Source of the DNA: Bacteroidota bacterium
GTDB lineage: Bacteria > Bacteroidota > Bacteroidia > Chitinophagales > Chitinophagaceae
DNA length: 64,000 nucleotides
Direction: 5' to 3'
Assembly (NCBI GenBank): GCA_016868855.1
Contig: VGFP01000002.1
Location: 349,210-413,209 of the forward strand
How positions within the stretch are numbered: position 1 is the first letter of the stretch; each line of letters opens with the position of its first letter. Made by a program: the position numbers and the translations under genes. The notes beneath the pieces were generated by a model, which was given only the letters and a program-made list of their open reading frames with translations, was not told where the DNA came from and did no database searches. Shown here in pieces: positions 54,306 to 63,210 of this stretch.

Positions 54306-55298
54306 ATGAATCATTTTGGAAAACTATTTACAGTCACCATATTTGGCGAATCACATGGTGAAAGTGTTGGTGTAGTAATCGATGGGTGTCCTGCTGGCAT
54401 GCCCCTTTCCGTGGAAGATTTTGTAAAAGATACCGAAAGGCGAAAGGGTGGTATGCAAAAAGGGACTACACCCAGACAAGAAGAAGATTTGCCGCTTTTT
54501 AAAAGTGGATTGTTCAATGGTAAGACTACGGGAGCACCACTGATGCTGTTGTTTGAAAATACGAATACCCGCTCGGGGGATTATGAAAAACAGCGGGCAG
54601 TTCCCCGACCCGGACATGCAGATTTTGTGGCCAATAAAAAGTATGGAGGTTTTGAGGATTACAGGGGTGGTGGGCATTTCAGCGGACGATTGACACTTTG
54701 TTTGGTGGCTGCAGGTGTTGTTGCAAAAAAAATACTGAAAAATATCGAAGTTGTCGCAAAAGTAATTTCAATTACCGGCGAGACTGACCTGGATAAAGGA
54801 CTTCAGAAAGGAATTGATGCGAAAGATTCTGTTGGCGGGATCGTTTCCTGTAAAGTAAAAGGACTTCCACTGGGACTCGGAGAGCCATTTTTTGATTCTG
54901 TTGAGTCTTTGATATCACACGCTGTTTTCTCTATTCCTGCTGTTCGCGGCATAGAATTTGGCACTGGTTTTGAGGCTGCCAATATGTTTGGCTCTTCACA
55001 CAATGATGCAATCATAGATGCTGCAGGGAAGACTGCAACCAATCATGCAGGGGGTGTTGTAGGTGGTATCACCAATGGAAATGAATTGCAATTCAAGATC
55101 GCCATCAAACCTACATCATCAACACCGCAAGAGCAACAAACATTGAATTGGGAATCGAACCAGGTGGAGTCTTTCGCAGTGAGAGGAAGACATGATTTGT
55201 GCATTGCATTGCGCGTTCCACCAGTATTGGAAGGAGTTACAGCCATGGTATTGGTTGATCTGATGATGAGAGAGCAATTGATCAGAAGACTCTATTAA
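54306..55298 (+). CDS. aroC: Chorismate synthase
   Basis: 330 residues. It has LFTVTIFGESHGESVGVVIDGCPAGMPL, RPGHADFVANKKYGGFEDYRGGGHFSGRLTLCLVAAG, and the C-terminal HAGGVVGGITNG and GRHDLCIALRVPPVLE with the catalytic histidine and arginine. It needs reduced FMN and makes chorismate. It is last in the attenuated operon. The stop shares TTAA with the convergent UlaG-like gene. Confidence 0.95.
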   Translation: MNHFGKLFTVTIFGESHGESVGVVIDGCPAGMPLSVEDFVKDTERRKGGMQKGTTPRQEEDLPLFKSGLFNGKTTGAPLMLLFENTNTRSGDYEKQRAVPRPGHADFVANKKYGGFEDYRGGGHFSGRLTLCLVAAGVVAKKILKNIEVVAKVISITGETDLDKGLQKGIDAKDSVGGIVSCKVKGLPLGLGEPFFDSVESLISHAVFSIPAVRGIEFGTGFEAANMFGSSHNDAIIDAAGKTATNHAGGVVGGITNGNELQFKIAIKPTSSTPQEQQTLNWESNQVESFAVRGRHDLCIALRVPPVLEGVTAMVLVDLMMREQLIRRLY

Positions 55299-56140
55299 AT
55301 TTCGTTGGAAGAGAATCTTCCGCCAAGTTCCAATACGCAGTATCCTTGTGAGGACTGTTGTGCTTCAGCAATAAATTCATTTACATCTGCAGTATTGAAA
55401 GCAAATAAATCATAATGGCAAGGGATGACAACAGGTATATTGCATTTTTTTCCAAGTGCGACTGCTTCTGCAGCATTTAAATTTCCCGCTACTTTTCGTG
55501 AAGGGTCATTGCCATTGATGGGGAGCAGCGCAATGGAGGGATTGAATGGTTTGATCCAATGCTCCATGCCATCATAATACAATGTATCACCAGAGTGGTA
55601 AATGGAAAAAGATCCCATACGGATGATGTAGCCCAGATATACATATTTTCCATCTTCATTTTTATCCAGTTCATTGTGAGCGGCAGGTATGGCATGAAAG
55701 CTGATATCATCCTCGGTATATGATTCTCCTGCATTCAGCCCAATGTGGTAGCTGGAATCTATATTCAATCGGTCGGTAACAAATCTTCTGTTTGCTTCTG
55801 GAATAATCAGTTTGCAATTGGGTGAGTTTTTTAAAACTGGATGGATGCTGGCTGCATCCAAGTGATCGGTATGATTATGGCTGGATGTAATGAAATCAAT
55901 GGTTGGAAGCAAAGATGGATCAATCACATTCTCACTGATTCTTACATGTGGTTTATCAGTACCGTGGTACTTTACTGTAAGGGAATCGGATAGATATGGA
56001 TCTACAAGTATCTTTTTGTTTTTGTACTGAATCAGATAACCGGATTGCCCAAGCCACCACAATGTAACATCATTGGTATTCGGACTGGTTGTTTGGATGT
56101 CCTTCAATAAATCCTCATCTTTTTTAAATGCCCTGATCAT
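55295..56140 (-). CDS. UlaG-like metallo-beta-lactamase-fold hydrolase
   Basis: 281 residues. The metal-binding HxHxDH is in ITSSHNHTDHLD, with further ligands in IPAAHNELD, IYHSGDTLYY and PCHYDLF. The opening LWWLGQSGYLIQYKNKKILVDPYLSDS and this domain order match the L-ascorbate-6-phosphate lactonase group. Substrate is not known. It is last in the six-gene leftward operon, 3 bases after the MetE-like gene. Confidence 0.78.
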   Translation of the reverse strand: MIRAFKKDEDLLKDIQTTSPNTNDVTLWWLGQSGYLIQYKNKKILVDPYLSDSLTVKYHGTDKPHVRISENVIDPSLLPTIDFITSSHNHTDHLDAASIHPVLKNSPNCKLIIPEANRRFVTDRLNIDSSYHIGLNAGESYTEDDISFHAIPAAHNELDKNEDGKYVYLGYIIRMGSFSIYHSGDTLYYDGMEHWIKPFNPSIALLPINGNDPSRKVAGNLNAAEAVALGKKCNIPVVIPCHYDLFAFNTADVNEFIAEAQQSSQGYCVLELGGRFSSNEI

Positions 56141-56143
56141 CTA

Positions 56144-57163
56144 TTATCGCATTTGTCTCGCTCCCTCAACCATATTGATGAGCTTTTGTTTGGAAGCCCA
56201 CCTTGCTGTCTGGCTCAGGCCGCAGTCAGGTGCAACAGAAAGTTTGTCTTTGGGTACATAGGCAAGACATTTTTTTATTCTCTGTTTTACATCATCAACA
56301 GATTCGATATAATAATTCTTGACATCAATGATTCCGACAGAAACATCCATTTTTTCTGCAAATGCGGCAAGCAATTCAACTTCTGCAAATTCTCTGTTTG
56401 CCATTTCAATATGGACCTCATCAACTTTCATATCCAGAAAATCCGGCAACATAGGTTGTAGACTTCTGAATCCGACTGGTCTGCCCTTAAAATTTCCAAA
56501 ACACAGATGTGTAGAGAGCCTGCATTTACCGCTCAGTCCCGCTACTGTTTCATTGAAGATTTTTACAAACATTTTGGTATCCTCTTTGTATGCATAGCAA
56601 CTCATTGAAGGCTCATCCAGCGTGATTTCAGTGCATCCTGCTTCCACAAGTGCTTTCAATTCGTTTTGAATGATGGGCATCAACGCGTAAGTGATTTCCC
56701 ATCTATCTTTATATGTTTTATTGGGAAGCAAACGGCCGCTGAGTGTATATGGACCTGGCAGGCTGCATTTGAGGGTCGGTCCGGTTGGAGCTAGCTTTTT
56801 CAATCGTTCAAATTCCTTCACCGCTCCGAGTCCATTCGGTGCAGTCAGTGTTTCTGTGATGCTGTGTTTACCTCTTTGGTCGTGTGCAGGTGGACCGAAT
56901 TTCCTTGTTTCTGTATGGTTGGGTTCTATTCCTTTGATGAATCCGTAAAATGACAAGTTGAAATCAAATCTGGTTTGTTCGCCATCTGTGATCACATCCA
57001 ATCCTGCTTGCATCTGATCATGGATTGCTGCAATCACAGCGTCATTCGCCATTTCCTCAATATCTGCTGCACCAAAGGATGTTAAGTGATTGGTGGAAAA
57101 TTCCAACCAGCCTGGGAAGGGATAACTTCCAACAACTGTAGTTCTGATGGGTATCGGTTGCAT
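56144..57163 (-). CDS. Short MetE-like methyltransferase (core-MetE type)
   Basis: 339 residues, equal to only the C-terminal half of cobalamin-independent methionine synthase. The zinc site is complete: STHLC (His and Cys), HIEMANREF (Glu) and APDCGL (Cys). TTVVGSYPFPGWL and ITLDEPSMS belong to the barrel. With no N-terminal folate-binding half it may use another methyl donor, as reported for core-MetE enzymes. It sits between the UlaG-like and SIS genes. Another thiol acceptor is possible. Confidence 0.78.
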   Translation of the reverse strand: MQPIPIRTTVVGSYPFPGWLEFSTNHLTSFGAADIEEMANDAVIAAIHDQMQAGLDVITDGEQTRFDFNLSFYGFIKGIEPNHTETRKFGPPAHDQRGKHSITETLTAPNGLGAVKEFERLKKLAPTGPTLKCSLPGPYTLSGRLLPNKTYKDRWEITYALMPIIQNELKALVEAGCTEITLDEPSMSCYAYKEDTKMFVKIFNETVAGLSGKCRLSTHLCFGNFKGRPVGFRSLQPMLPDFLDMKVDEVHIEMANREFAEVELLAAFAEKMDVSVGIIDVKNYYIESVDDVKQRIKKCLAYVPKDKLSVAPDCGLSQTARWASKQKLINMVEGARQMR

Positions 57164-57173
57164 AATGTATTAT

Positions 57174-57944
57174 TTAAAATTCATATAGTTTGGATAGTCT
57201 TCTGGCATGTTCGTCGTATGCCTTTTCAAAAAGATCGATTGCTTTTTGTTCACCTACTTTATTCGCTGCAGATAAAACAGTTGGTGGCTGTCCTGCTTTT
57301 GTGAGTTTGGATGCAACTGCAGCTTTGATGGAATTGATGATTACAACACCTCCAACAGTTGAGCCGGGAGAAACAGGGGTTTCAAGATTTTCAATTTGAA
57401 TCATTGCGTCACCCACCGGCGCACCTGTATCTAAAATGATATCTGAAAAATCGGATAGTTTTTTTCCGTCTTTTCTTTTGCTTTTGCTTGCATCGGAATG
57501 TGCTTTTGTAATGATACTTACAACTTTGATTCCATTTTTTTGAAACAATTCTGCCATTTCAACCGGTACGATATTGGTTCCGCTTGATGATATAACCAAT
57601 GCACTGTCTTTGTCAGACAATTGATAATTTCTCAAAATCCTCTCTGCAAGTCCACTGACATTTTCCAAGAACATAGCCTGTCGTTGACCATTGGCTCCAA
57701 CAACCAAATTGTGGAAGGTGAGTGACAGCTCTACGATTGGATTGAATCCTGGAAAAGATCCATATCTGGGCCACATCTCTTCAACCATGATTCTACTGTG
57801 TCCAGAGCCGAATACATGCACCATTCTTCCAGACAGAATTGTTGCTGCAAATAGAGTTGCTGCTTCTTCCATTGCTGTTTCTTGTTCAGCGACAGCACTT
57901 AAAATCTTCTTACTTTTCTCAATGTATTGATGAATCTCGTTCAT
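57174..57944 (-). CDS. SIS-domain sugar isomerase-like protein
   Basis: 256 residues from the ATG at 57944, which follows the ROK gene stop by one base. The SIS fold shows VHVFGSGHSRIMVEEMWPR, LVISSSGTNIVPVEMAEL and the late VIINSIKAAVASKLT. It resembles the UPF0309 group rather than MurQ, whose GTSGRL motif is absent. It probably acts on a phosphorylated amino sugar. The exact reaction is unknown. Confidence 0.75.
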   Translation of the reverse strand: MNEIHQYIEKSKKILSAVAEQETAMEEAATLFAATILSGRMVHVFGSGHSRIMVEEMWPRYGSFPGFNPIVELSLTFHNLVVGANGQRQAMFLENVSGLAERILRNYQLSDKDSALVISSSGTNIVPVEMAELFQKNGIKVVSIITKAHSDASKSKRKDGKKLSDFSDIILDTGAPVGDAMIQIENLETPVSPGSTVGGVVIINSIKAAVASKLTKAGQPPTVLSAANKVGEQKAIDLFEKAYDEHARRLSKLYEF

Positions 57945-57945
57945 T

Positions 57946-58824
57946 TTAATTGGTTTTATTGAGGGCAAATGCAGCTGCACCAATGGCGCCTGCTTTATCA
58001 CTGAATGTTGCCAATTCTATTGTTAACTTTTTGCCACCTGGTCTCCATTCAAAAGAGTCCATGAATGTACGCAAAGGCTCCATCAATAGATCACCAGCTT
58101 TTGTTATTCCCCCAGCCAGGATAACTTTTTCAGGTGATAAAATATTGCTGATGGAGGAAATGCTGACGGCAAGTGCTTTGATGGATTTCTGCCAAATGGC
58201 TTTAGCGCTTGGGTCATTTTCACGCATGGCTTCTATGACAGCCAGTGTATCATTGAATTTTCCATTGCTTCTTTTTGCAATCGAGTAATTACCGATTGCT
58301 TCCTCCAAACTGCCTGGCATTCCGCATATATCAGGATCCCCTTCCATATCAACCGACATATGTCCGATATGTCCGGCTTTCTGAAATGCACCCTGATATA
58401 TTTTTTTATCAATCAGTATAGCTCCACCGACGCCAGTGCCAATCGTAATCAATACGGCGTTTTCACAATTGCTCGCAGATCCAAAGGATGCTTCAGCAGA
58501 TAGTGCTGCAATGGCATCATTCATCACGTAAGTATCAGCACCGAGCACGTCCTTCCAAACGAATCCCTCAATTCCCTCCAGTCTGTTGGGAAGAAATTCA
58601 ATGGCAGTATTTTGTTGATTGGGAATTCCAGGAGCGCTCAATCCAACAACATATTCTTCAGTGGCCGACCCGGCAAGGGTTTTAAAAAGCTCTTGCACAT
58701 CCTGTTTCCAGATTTCATCTGATAACAATGTTTCCGTTACAAGTTCCTGAAGGATGCTTCCATTGCTGTTGATCAAAACTCCTTTGATTCTTGTCCCACC
58801 CAGATCAATTCCTATTGCTTGCAT
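57946..58824 (-). CDS. ROK-family sugar kinase
   Basis: 292 residues. The ATP loop is AIGIDLGGTRIKGVLI, with EGFVWKDV, the nucleotide and sugar segment VLITIGTGVGGAILIDKKIYQGAFQKAGHIGHM, and the late GGITKAGDLL. The cysteine-rich zinc motif of many ROK kinases is only partly present (DPDICGMPGSLEEA). It phosphorylates a hexose or amino sugar. With the SIS gene next to it, a sugar-phosphate substrate chain is likely. Confidence 0.82.
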   Translation of the reverse strand: MQAIGIDLGGTRIKGVLINSNGSILQELVTETLLSDEIWKQDVQELFKTLAGSATEEYVVGLSAPGIPNQQNTAIEFLPNRLEGIEGFVWKDVLGADTYVMNDAIAALSAEASFGSASNCENAVLITIGTGVGGAILIDKKIYQGAFQKAGHIGHMSVDMEGDPDICGMPGSLEEAIGNYSIAKRSNGKFNDTLAVIEAMRENDPSAKAIWQKSIKALAVSISSISNILSPEKVILAGGITKAGDLLMEPLRTFMDSFEWRPGGKKLTIELATFSDKAGAIGAAAFALNKTN

Positions 58825-58830
58825 CGATTA

Positions 58831-59610
58831 TTATTTAAATTGGCCGTCGCTGATGGACCAGCCGCCGTCAATGGTTATTTCTTGTCCGGTGATGAAGGAT
58901 GATTGATCAGAAAGCAGCAATGCTGCCATTCCCACCAAATCATCAGGCTGGCTGATTCTGCCTCCACCCAAAGGTTGTTTTGTTTTGATAAATTCCATGA
59001 TAGATTCATTTCCCTTTGCTCTTGCTGCCATGGGTGTATCTACCAGGCCGGGGGATAGGACGTTGATGCGAATATTTTTTTCAGCATAGAATGCAGCTGC
59101 GCTTTTTGACAAACCAATAATGGCTGCTTTGGAAGCTGCATAGGCATGGGTTGAAAAAAAATGAGGGGATGGATGTGATGCCAGCACGGATGTAATATTC
59201 ACGATCGATCCGGGTAGTTTTTGATGCAACATGACGTTGATGACTGCTCTGTTGGTAAACATCACAGTAGTTGCATTGAGCTGGATGGTTTTTTCCCAGC
59301 CTTCTTCGGTCAGCTCATGCAATGGGCCGTCACCAAATGTTCTTCCGCTTCCACCTGCAACATGCAACAATCCGTCCACCTTTTTGTAATGATCAATGCA
59401 GATCTTGATTGCCTGTTGAATAGTATCTTCTTTTCTCAGATCTCCAAATACCCACTGCAGTTGATCATGCGCATGTGGTAGATCTCCTTCGTTGTTTTTC
59501 CCGATTGCAATTACATTGGCGCCTTGTGCAATGATAAATTTTACAGCAGCCAATCCGATTCCACTGGAGCCGCCTGCAACGATGATATTTTTATGCAGTA
59601 ACATCATCAC
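58831..59610 (-). CDS. SDR-family oxidoreductase
   Basis: 259 residues. It has IIVAGGSSGIGLAAVKFI for NAD(P), LLHVAGGSGRTFGDGPL, SIVNITSV and a normal catalytic THAYAASKAAIIGLS (Tyr and Lys). PGLVDTPMAA and the C-terminal TIDGGWS are typical. It would oxidise or reduce a sugar or related alcohol. It abuts the dipeptidase gene upstream with no bases between, and is followed by the ROK kinase at 6 bases. Confidence 0.85.
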   Translation of the reverse strand: MMMLLHKNIIVAGGSSGIGLAAVKFIIAQGANVIAIGKNNEGDLPHAHDQLQWVFGDLRKEDTIQQAIKICIDHYKKVDGLLHVAGGSGRTFGDGPLHELTEEGWEKTIQLNATTVMFTNRAVINVMLHQKLPGSIVNITSVLASHPSPHFFSTHAYAASKAAIIGLSKSAAAFYAEKNIRINVLSPGLVDTPMAARAKGNESIMEFIKTKQPLGGGRISQPDDLVGMAALLLSDQSSFITGQEITIDGGWSISDGQFK

Positions 59611-60234
59611 TTATTTATTGAGTCTTTTGAATGAAATATTCATGATAGGGTAATTTCGATCATTGGGCCACGCATAATGCCACCATTCTGTTTCAAGTGA
59701 CTTGAAACCGTGTTTTTCCATGGTATTTTTCAGCAGTTGTCGATTCATGATTTTCTTTTCAGCCAACAACATAAAATCATGGTGGGCTGTATCACTAAAA
59801 TTATCAAATCCCGTGGGCATTTCAAGCAATTCACCCGTGCTTATTTCATAAAGAGTAAGATCTACTGCAATGCCCCGATTGTGACCGCTGCCTTTTGCAG
59901 GATTCGCAACATATCTTTCATCGTGTATCATTTTCCAGAATTTGACTGTTGCCCTGTATGGCCTGTAGGCATCCCAAATCAGCAGTCCAAGGTTTTTAGC
60001 CTCCAATTCTTTCGCGATATTTTTGAGTGATTGAGCTGCTTCCTTGACGAGATATGAAGATTGGGTATTTTTTGGGTAGACCCTTTTGCCGGTAAAATTT
60101 TGATTGGAAGCATATTTCAAATCGTATCTCAGATAGGGGATTATTTCTTTCAGTTCGATCAATTGATCTTCTTGTGACCAGGACGCATTGCAGGACAACA
60201 GAAAAAGAACAAGTATCGAAATGTATTTTTTCAC
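59611..60234 (-). CDS. D-Ala-D-Ala dipeptidase, M15D (VanX/DdpX-like)
   Basis: 207 residues with a signal peptide (ISILVLFLLSCNASWSQ), so periplasmic or lipid-linked (a Cys lies near its end). The zinc and catalytic motifs are SGHNRGIAVDLTL (His and Asp), GFDNFSDTAHHDF and ETEWWHYAWP (Glu and His). It cuts D-Ala-D-Ala, here likely from wall turnover rather than vancomycin resistance, as no other van genes are seen. The start is GTG 60234. It is first in the leftward operon. Confidence 0.88.
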   Translation of the reverse strand: MKKYISILVLFLLSCNASWSQEDQLIELKEIIPYLRYDLKYASNQNFTGKRVYPKNTQSSYLVKEAAQSLKNIAKELEAKNLGLLIWDAYRPYRATVKFWKMIHDERYVANPAKGSGHNRGIAVDLTLYEISTGELLEMPTGFDNFSDTAHHDFMLLAEKKIMNRQLLKNTMEKHGFKSLETEWWHYAWPNDRNYPIMNISFKRLNK

Positions 60235-60308
60235 TTATTTGAAACCTTGTTTAAAGCATTGATAAATAGGAATTTGTTTTTTTTACACGGCACTTAGTGC
60301 TAATCAGC

Positions 60309-60316
60309 TAGCTTTG
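60309..60316 (+). promoter_or_regulatory. -7 box for rlpA
   Basis: TAGCTTTG, 20 bases before the ATG at 60337. A perfect 11-base palindrome, GCACT-T-AGTGC, lies just upstream at 60290-60300. Confidence 0.45.
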
Positions 60317-60336
60317 TATGAAGTTAAACATTTATT

Positions 60337-60762
60337 ATGCCAGTAAAACAATTTCATGCAACATTGACTGGCGTCATTTTGATATCTTTTTTGCAAACGC
60401 ATGCCCAGCAAAAAGTAAACTACAGACAAGTTCCAGTTGTTGATTCAGCTGTTGGCGTTGCCAGCTATTATGCTGATAAATTTGTTGGAAGAAAAACAGC
60501 AAGTGGTGAAGTGTTTAGTCAGCATAAAATGACATGTGCCCACAATACACTTCCCTTAGGTACCAAGGTGAAGGTTACCAACCTAAGAAATGGAAAGTCG
60601 ATTGTTGTAAGAGTCAATGACCGCTTGCATCACCGCAATCCCCGCATCATTGATTTGCCAACAGGTGCTGCCAAAAAACTTGGATATACTGGCAGCGGTA
60701 TCATCAAGGTCAGTGTGGTAGTGGTAAAACCGCCAGAAATAAAAGCTGCTTCGTTCAATTAG
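60337..60762 (+). CDS. rlpA: RlpA-like double-psi beta-barrel protein
   Basis: 141 residues. A signal peptide ends near THAQQ (about residue 24). The DPBB domain has VASYYADKFVGRKTASGEVFSQHKMTCAHNTLPLGTKVKVTNLRNGKS and RVNDRLHHRNPRIIDLPTGAAKKLG, with the catalytic Asp and the conserved GRKTASGE. It is related to lytic transglycosylases that cut bare glycan strands at the septum. There is no SPOR domain. It is convergent with the PBP1A gene (4-base overlap). Confidence 0.88.
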   Translation: MPVKQFHATLTGVILISFLQTHAQQKVNYRQVPVVDSAVGVASYYADKFVGRKTASGEVFSQHKMTCAHNTLPLGTKVKVTNLRNGKSIVVRVNDRLHHRNPRIIDLPTGAAKKLGYTGSGIIKVSVVVVKPPEIKAASFN

Positions 60763-63164
60763 TTTTTACCGTTTGTTTTTTTGGGGACTGCTTTTTTATT
60801 CTTAGATGTATCCACAGGATTGTTCTGCTTTTGTTGTTCAACAGGGATAGGCGGAACCGATTTTGGAGTCCCGCTGCCGGTTGAAGGATCTTCGAATTTT
60901 TGTGATTCAGTCACCACTTTTTCTTTACCAGAGCTGATCGGAATTTCAACCAATTCGCCTTGCTTGTAACCTTCTTCACCTTCAATCGGCAATATTTCTT
61001 CTGTGTTTTTCAAAGAATCGATGTTGAACAGCATTTCATTTTGCATATTGGCCGGCGGACTGAATCTAGCATTGGGGTCAATATTGAGTGACCTATCATT
61101 GAAAACCTGTTGGTAATAATACGCCCAGGCAGGCATCGCCATTTGAGATCCACCTGCTGTATACAGCATTCTTAAAAATGGATCATCGCATCCAACCCAG
61201 ACGCCAGATAGCAGTTGCGGACTGAATCCGATAAACCATCCGTCAGCATTGTCATTGGTGGTACCAGTCTTTCCTGCAACTTCATTGTTCACTCCATATG
61301 CCCATCTCAATGAACTGCCGGTTCCAAAATCAACCACACCCTGCAGCATCTTGGTCATGATATATGCTTCTGATTCACTGATCACCTCTTTGGTTTGGGT
61401 TCTGAATGAAGCAAGCACGTTGCCATTCCTGTCCTCGATTCTGCTGATATAATATGGTTTTACATTGAATCCTCTTCCAGGAAACATACTGAAAGCCTGC
61501 ACCATTTCAATAAGCGATAAATCTGCAGATCCCAATGCGATCGATGGATAGGGAGGGATGTTGTTCACGATGCCACACTCTTTTGCAAATTCAATGGTTT
61601 TCTTCACGCCAAGCGTGTTGATGAGATAAACTGCACCAGGGTTCTTCGAAAAGGCGAGGCACACTGCCATGGGTCCGCCTGTTCCATCTATCATTTTCCC
61701 GCCCATGTCAATGGGTCCGTTTGGTAATTCTGTTTCCGGTTTAAAACCGCTTTTTATACCCAATGTATACAAGAGAGGTTTAAAGGTGGAGCCGACCTGT
61801 CGTTTTGTTTTGATGTTTACATGGTCAAATTTGAACCGCTTGAAGTTGCTTCCCCCTACCCATGCCTTGACTTCTCCTGTCAGAGGATCAACGGATAGCA
61901 AACCAATTTGCATGATTTGTTTATGGTAGCGAATAGAGTCGATAGGAGACATCATGGTGTCTTTCTCTCTCTTCTCATTCCATGAAAATACTTTCATGTT
62001 GACAGGCTCTGTAAATATTTTTCTGATTTCTTCTTCCTCAATTCCCTCTTCTTTTAAGTTTTTCCATCTGTCGGTTTGTTTGATGGCTGCATCCAATACT
62101 GCCTTTCCTTCTTTTGACTTCCAAACAGATCCGTCTTTTATATTGTACTGATTGCTGAATACTTTCTGAAGATTTTGCATGTGCCTGTACACGGCTATTT
62201 CAGCATATTCTTGCATTTTTGGATTGATGGTAGTAAAAATTTTGAGTCCATCACGGTACAGATCATACGGCTCACCTGTTTTTGGATTCTCATTTTGCTT
62301 GCACCATTCTTTGAGATCATCTCTGAGCATTTCGCGGAAGTAGGGTGCAATGCCTGAATTTTCATCCATCTTCAAATACTTCAACTGGATGGGTGCCATT
62401 TTCAGCGATTTGGCTTCGTCCTTTGTCAGGAAATCATTTCTGACCATTTGATCCAGCACAGTATTGCGACGGGACATGGCTGCTTTGGGATTTCTGCGTG
62501 GATTGTACCTGGTTGATCCCTTGAGGACTCCAACCAGTACAGCCGCTTCTTCAACCGCTAATTGTCCGGGTTCTTTTTGAAAATAGGTCTTAGCTGCATT
62601 GCGAATTCCATATGTCTCTTCACCATAATTGACCATGTTCAGATAAAGCGTAATGATTTCCTCTTTGGTGAAATTCTTTTCCAAACGGATGGCTACTATC
62701 CACTCTTTCAATTTTTCAATTACACGGGTAACGCTCTTGCGACTTTGTTGACCGAGCAGGGCTTTTGCAGTTTGTTGTGTAATGGTGCTCGCACCTCCCT
62801 CTCTTCCAAGAAATACAATGGCCCTCACCAGACTTTTGATGTCGATGCCGGAATGATCATAGAAACGTTCGTCTTCAGTTGCTATCAGTGCACGAATGAC
62901 AAAAGGGGAGATGTCCTGGTATTTGACATTGATTCTGTCTTTCAGGTAAAATTTACCCATCAGGGTTCCGTCATCCGCATAAATTTCGGAAGATGACATG
63001 AGTGATGGATTTTCAAGTTCCTCAATGGAAGGAAGCTTTCCGAAAAGTCCTACATAAATCAGAAAAATAAATAAGAAAATTGAACCCCATGCATACAAAA
63101 ATATTTTCCAGAAAATGCTGACAGCCCTAGAAGGTTCAGTTGATTTTTTCTCATTCAGCGCCAT
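60759..63164 (-). CDS. Class A penicillin-binding protein (PBP1A)
   Basis: 801 residues. One membrane helix (about 17-40), then a GT51 glycosyltransferase with the Glu in ATEDERFYDHSG (97) and GGASTITQQTAKALL. The transpeptidase has SxxK at Ser459 (QVGSTFK), SxN at Ser506 (SKN) and KTG at Lys632 (GKTGTTNDNADGW). A Pro/Lys-rich tail ends in basic residues. It polymerises and cross-links peptidoglycan outside the inner membrane. A near -7 box (TAGCTTTA, 63169-63176) lies 4 bases before the ATG. Confidence 0.95.
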   Translation of the reverse strand: MALNEKKSTEPSRAVSIFWKIFLYAWGSIFLFIFLIYVGLFGKLPSIEELENPSLMSSSEIYADDGTLMGKFYLKDRINVKYQDISPFVIRALIATEDERFYDHSGIDIKSLVRAIVFLGREGGASTITQQTAKALLGQQSRKSVTRVIEKLKEWIVAIRLEKNFTKEEIITLYLNMVNYGEETYGIRNAAKTYFQKEPGQLAVEEAAVLVGVLKGSTRYNPRRNPKAAMSRRNTVLDQMVRNDFLTKDEAKSLKMAPIQLKYLKMDENSGIAPYFREMLRDDLKEWCKQNENPKTGEPYDLYRDGLKIFTTINPKMQEYAEIAVYRHMQNLQKVFSNQYNIKDGSVWKSKEGKAVLDAAIKQTDRWKNLKEEGIEEEEIRKIFTEPVNMKVFSWNEKREKDTMMSPIDSIRYHKQIMQIGLLSVDPLTGEVKAWVGGSNFKRFKFDHVNIKTKRQVGSTFKPLLYTLGIKSGFKPETELPNGPIDMGGKMIDGTGGPMAVCLAFSKNPGAVYLINTLGVKKTIEFAKECGIVNNIPPYPSIALGSADLSLIEMVQAFSMFPGRGFNVKPYYISRIEDRNGNVLASFRTQTKEVISESEAYIMTKMLQGVVDFGTGSSLRWAYGVNNEVAGKTGTTNDNADGWFIGFSPQLLSGVWVGCDDPFLRMLYTAGGSQMAMPAWAYYYQQVFNDRSLNIDPNARFSPPANMQNEMLFNIDSLKNTEEILPIEGEEGYKQGELVEIPISSGKEKVVTESQKFEDPSTGSGTPKSVPPIPVEQQKQNNPVDTSKNKKAVPKKTNGKN

Positions 63165-63210
63165 GCAGTAAAGCTAATCAAAAGATGAGGGATTTTTTTA
63201 AAACAATTGC

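Noticed and set aside
59611..60234. Vancomycin-resistance role for the VanX-like gene
   Set aside because: No vanH, vanA-type ligase or vanRS genes are nearby. The operon context points to wall-fragment salvage.
60318..60386. An ATG at 60318 upstream of rlpA
   Set aside because: It is out of frame with the RlpA domain. The ATG at 60337 opens with a signal peptide.
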